Positions 9,357-10,287 of a stretch of 10,287 nucleotides of DNA are shown here, piece by piece (the first letter of the stretch is position 1; each line of letters opens with the position of its first letter). The stretch is from Ettlia oleoabundans (taxonomy: Eukaryota; Chlorophyta; Chlorophyceae; Chlamydomonadales). The notes under the pieces were generated by a model. That model made no database searches, was not told the origin of the DNA, and saw only the letters and a program-made list of their open reading frames with translations. The DNA lies in NCBI GenBank assembly GCA_019693395.1, contig JAAMXP010000520.1:7908-18194 (forward strand), read 5' to 3'. Made by a program: the position numbers and the translations under genes.

Positions 9357-9449
9357 CAAAGAAGAGGGCACACCTCACTCACAGTCATCATTTCCACAGT
9401 TTCTCTCAAGCAGCGCACATGTTCAATGGATACATCATCAACAGAAACT

Positions 9450-9472
9450 AACCCTTCGATATGGGAAGGGTT
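9450..9472. repeat. Hairpin just after the SDR stop codon
   Basis: AACCCTTC (9450-9457) and GAAGGGTT (9465-9472) are perfect inverted repeats around a 7-base loop. The hairpin begins 23 nt after the SDR stop, in the presumed 3' UTR. Function unknown. Confidence 0.5.
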
Positions 9473-9494
9473 GGTGTACACCGAAAGACACAGG

Positions 9495-10038
9495 TTAGAA
9501 GCTCCACACTGCCCCTGTCTGTTCTTCTAGGATGCGCCACAGCCGCTGCTGCACCTCCTTGTCATAGCTGACGGCTGGGGAGCGCGTTCGGCGACTGCCC
9601 ACGAAATAAGCTCCGCTCACGCCGGCAAGCGACGGGTCGGCTGCAGCGTTGTATTCGTCGTCGGCGTCCTGCAGCGCACGACAGGCACAGCATGCACAGC
9701 AGGCGTGACATGGCACAGCAAACCATGATGTGTACTGCCATTCGCCAATATATTGCGCAGCCTTCCGGCCGTATTTTGGAGGGGATGCAGACAGGCACTT
9801 GACCAGCCCAGGCAGGGCAAGTTTGTTGGTTAGCCAACCAGCCAGCCAGCCTGCTATACTGCCTGCCGCCCATTCAAGGTACTACAAGGTACTACCACCT
9901 GCTAGCAGCAAGGACTCAGCATTGCAGTACCATCCATAGGTATTACCGTTAAACAAGACTCAGCAAGGCATCCACACACCTGGACCCGCATGCCAATGGC
10001 GCCCCACCCAGCCAGCAGCATCTTTGTGTTGACCGTGC
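9495..10038 (-). CDS. Short-chain dehydrogenase/reductase, C-terminal exons (5' end outside window)
   Basis: The last two exons of an NAD(P)-dependent short-chain dehydrogenase/reductase, probably of the retinol-dehydrogenase/WWOX-like group. Exons: 10038-9980 and 9668-9495, separated by a 311-bp GT-AG intron (phase 0). The first starts with GC, completing a glycine codon, and reads TVNTKMLLAGWG, the segment after the Rossmann-fold core where SDRs have P-G-x-V-x-T. The second reads DADDEY, DPSLAGVSGAYFVG and EVQQRLWRILEEQTG, ending in TAA. The AxxPxLxGVSGxYF and RLW-x-x-x-E patterns are typical SDR tails. The nucleotide-binding GxxxGxG and the catalytic YxxxK must lie outside the window, so substrate and location cannot be judged. 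Only about 77 residues are seen. Confidence 0.72.
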
Positions 10039-10287
10039 CTGTCAATGGTGTTGGCAAGAGGAATGGGCACCTTGGTGCACGTCAGAAACAGCAGCGAGCC
10101 ACAACTTCTTGCTTTACTTTCTACACAGCACCCAGCACAGCCATACATGTCCCTCTGCTTACCACCACCATTTTCATAACCACCACCATCGCCACTGCCA
10201 CGACATAGCCGGCGCTGGTCTCAAGTAGTAGGTAAAGCTTAGCCTAGACGCTCACAAACACAGTGCCCCCGGGCCCCACCCCCCACC
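10039..10287 (-). other. Upstream intron of the SDR gene at the right edge
   Basis: No exon can be supported. The acceptor TTGACAG ending at 10039 shows that this is intron. It contains a small CCA-rich stretch near 10161-10200. Confidence 0.5.

Noticed and set aside
9353..9382. A GTGAGT...CCAG pair that looks like an intron before the decayed exon
   Set aside because: At 30 nt it is too short for a spliceosomal intron; only the acceptor part may be meaningful.

Overview
This is a stretch of nuclear DNA from a eukaryote, most likely a core green alga (Chlorophyceae, possibly Volvocales-like). Four lines of evidence point that way. Every gene is split by many short introns (about 100-430 bp) with GT/GC-AG borders and CTGCAG-type acceptors. 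Coding exons are G/C-rich. One gene is followed by TGTAA, the usual polyadenylation signal of green algae. The best protein match I recognise is to plant-type ISS1/VAS1 aminotransferases. No bacterial operon, ribosome-binding site, CRISPR array, tRNA, rRNA or intact transposon is visible. The species cannot be named from this sequence alone.

Layout, left to right. (A) About 1502 to 194, minus strand: a FUSC/ALMT-like six-helix membrane protein in at least four exons, probably running off the left edge. (B) 5555 to 2074, minus strand: a nine-exon PLP-dependent aminotransferase of the ISS1/VAS1 type. All its splice junctions were reconstructed and the frame closes to 431 codons plus stop; it has a TGTAA signal at 1741-1737. 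(C) 6058 to 8092, plus strand: a seven-exon cold-shock-domain protein with a glycine-rich tail, 149 aa, also closing exactly. Its promoter region lies head-to-head with that of B and probably holds a 5' UTR intron. (D) 10038 to 9495, minus strand: the last two visible exons of a short-chain dehydrogenase/reductase that begins outside the window. A decayed copy of its terminal exon follows at 9356-9273.

The genes look like unrelated housekeeping or accessory neighbours, not a pathway. B and A are tandem, B and C are divergent, and C and D are convergent. The remaining DNA is introns, UTRs and short spacers with simple repeats: a CACAG microsatellite, a 36-bp minisatellite, and a G17 run ending in two Ns. 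I see no convincing undescribed system. The points most worth a second look are the GC-AG first intron of B, the micro-exons that carry the RNA-binding motifs of C, and the duplicated, stop-bearing terminal exon of D.
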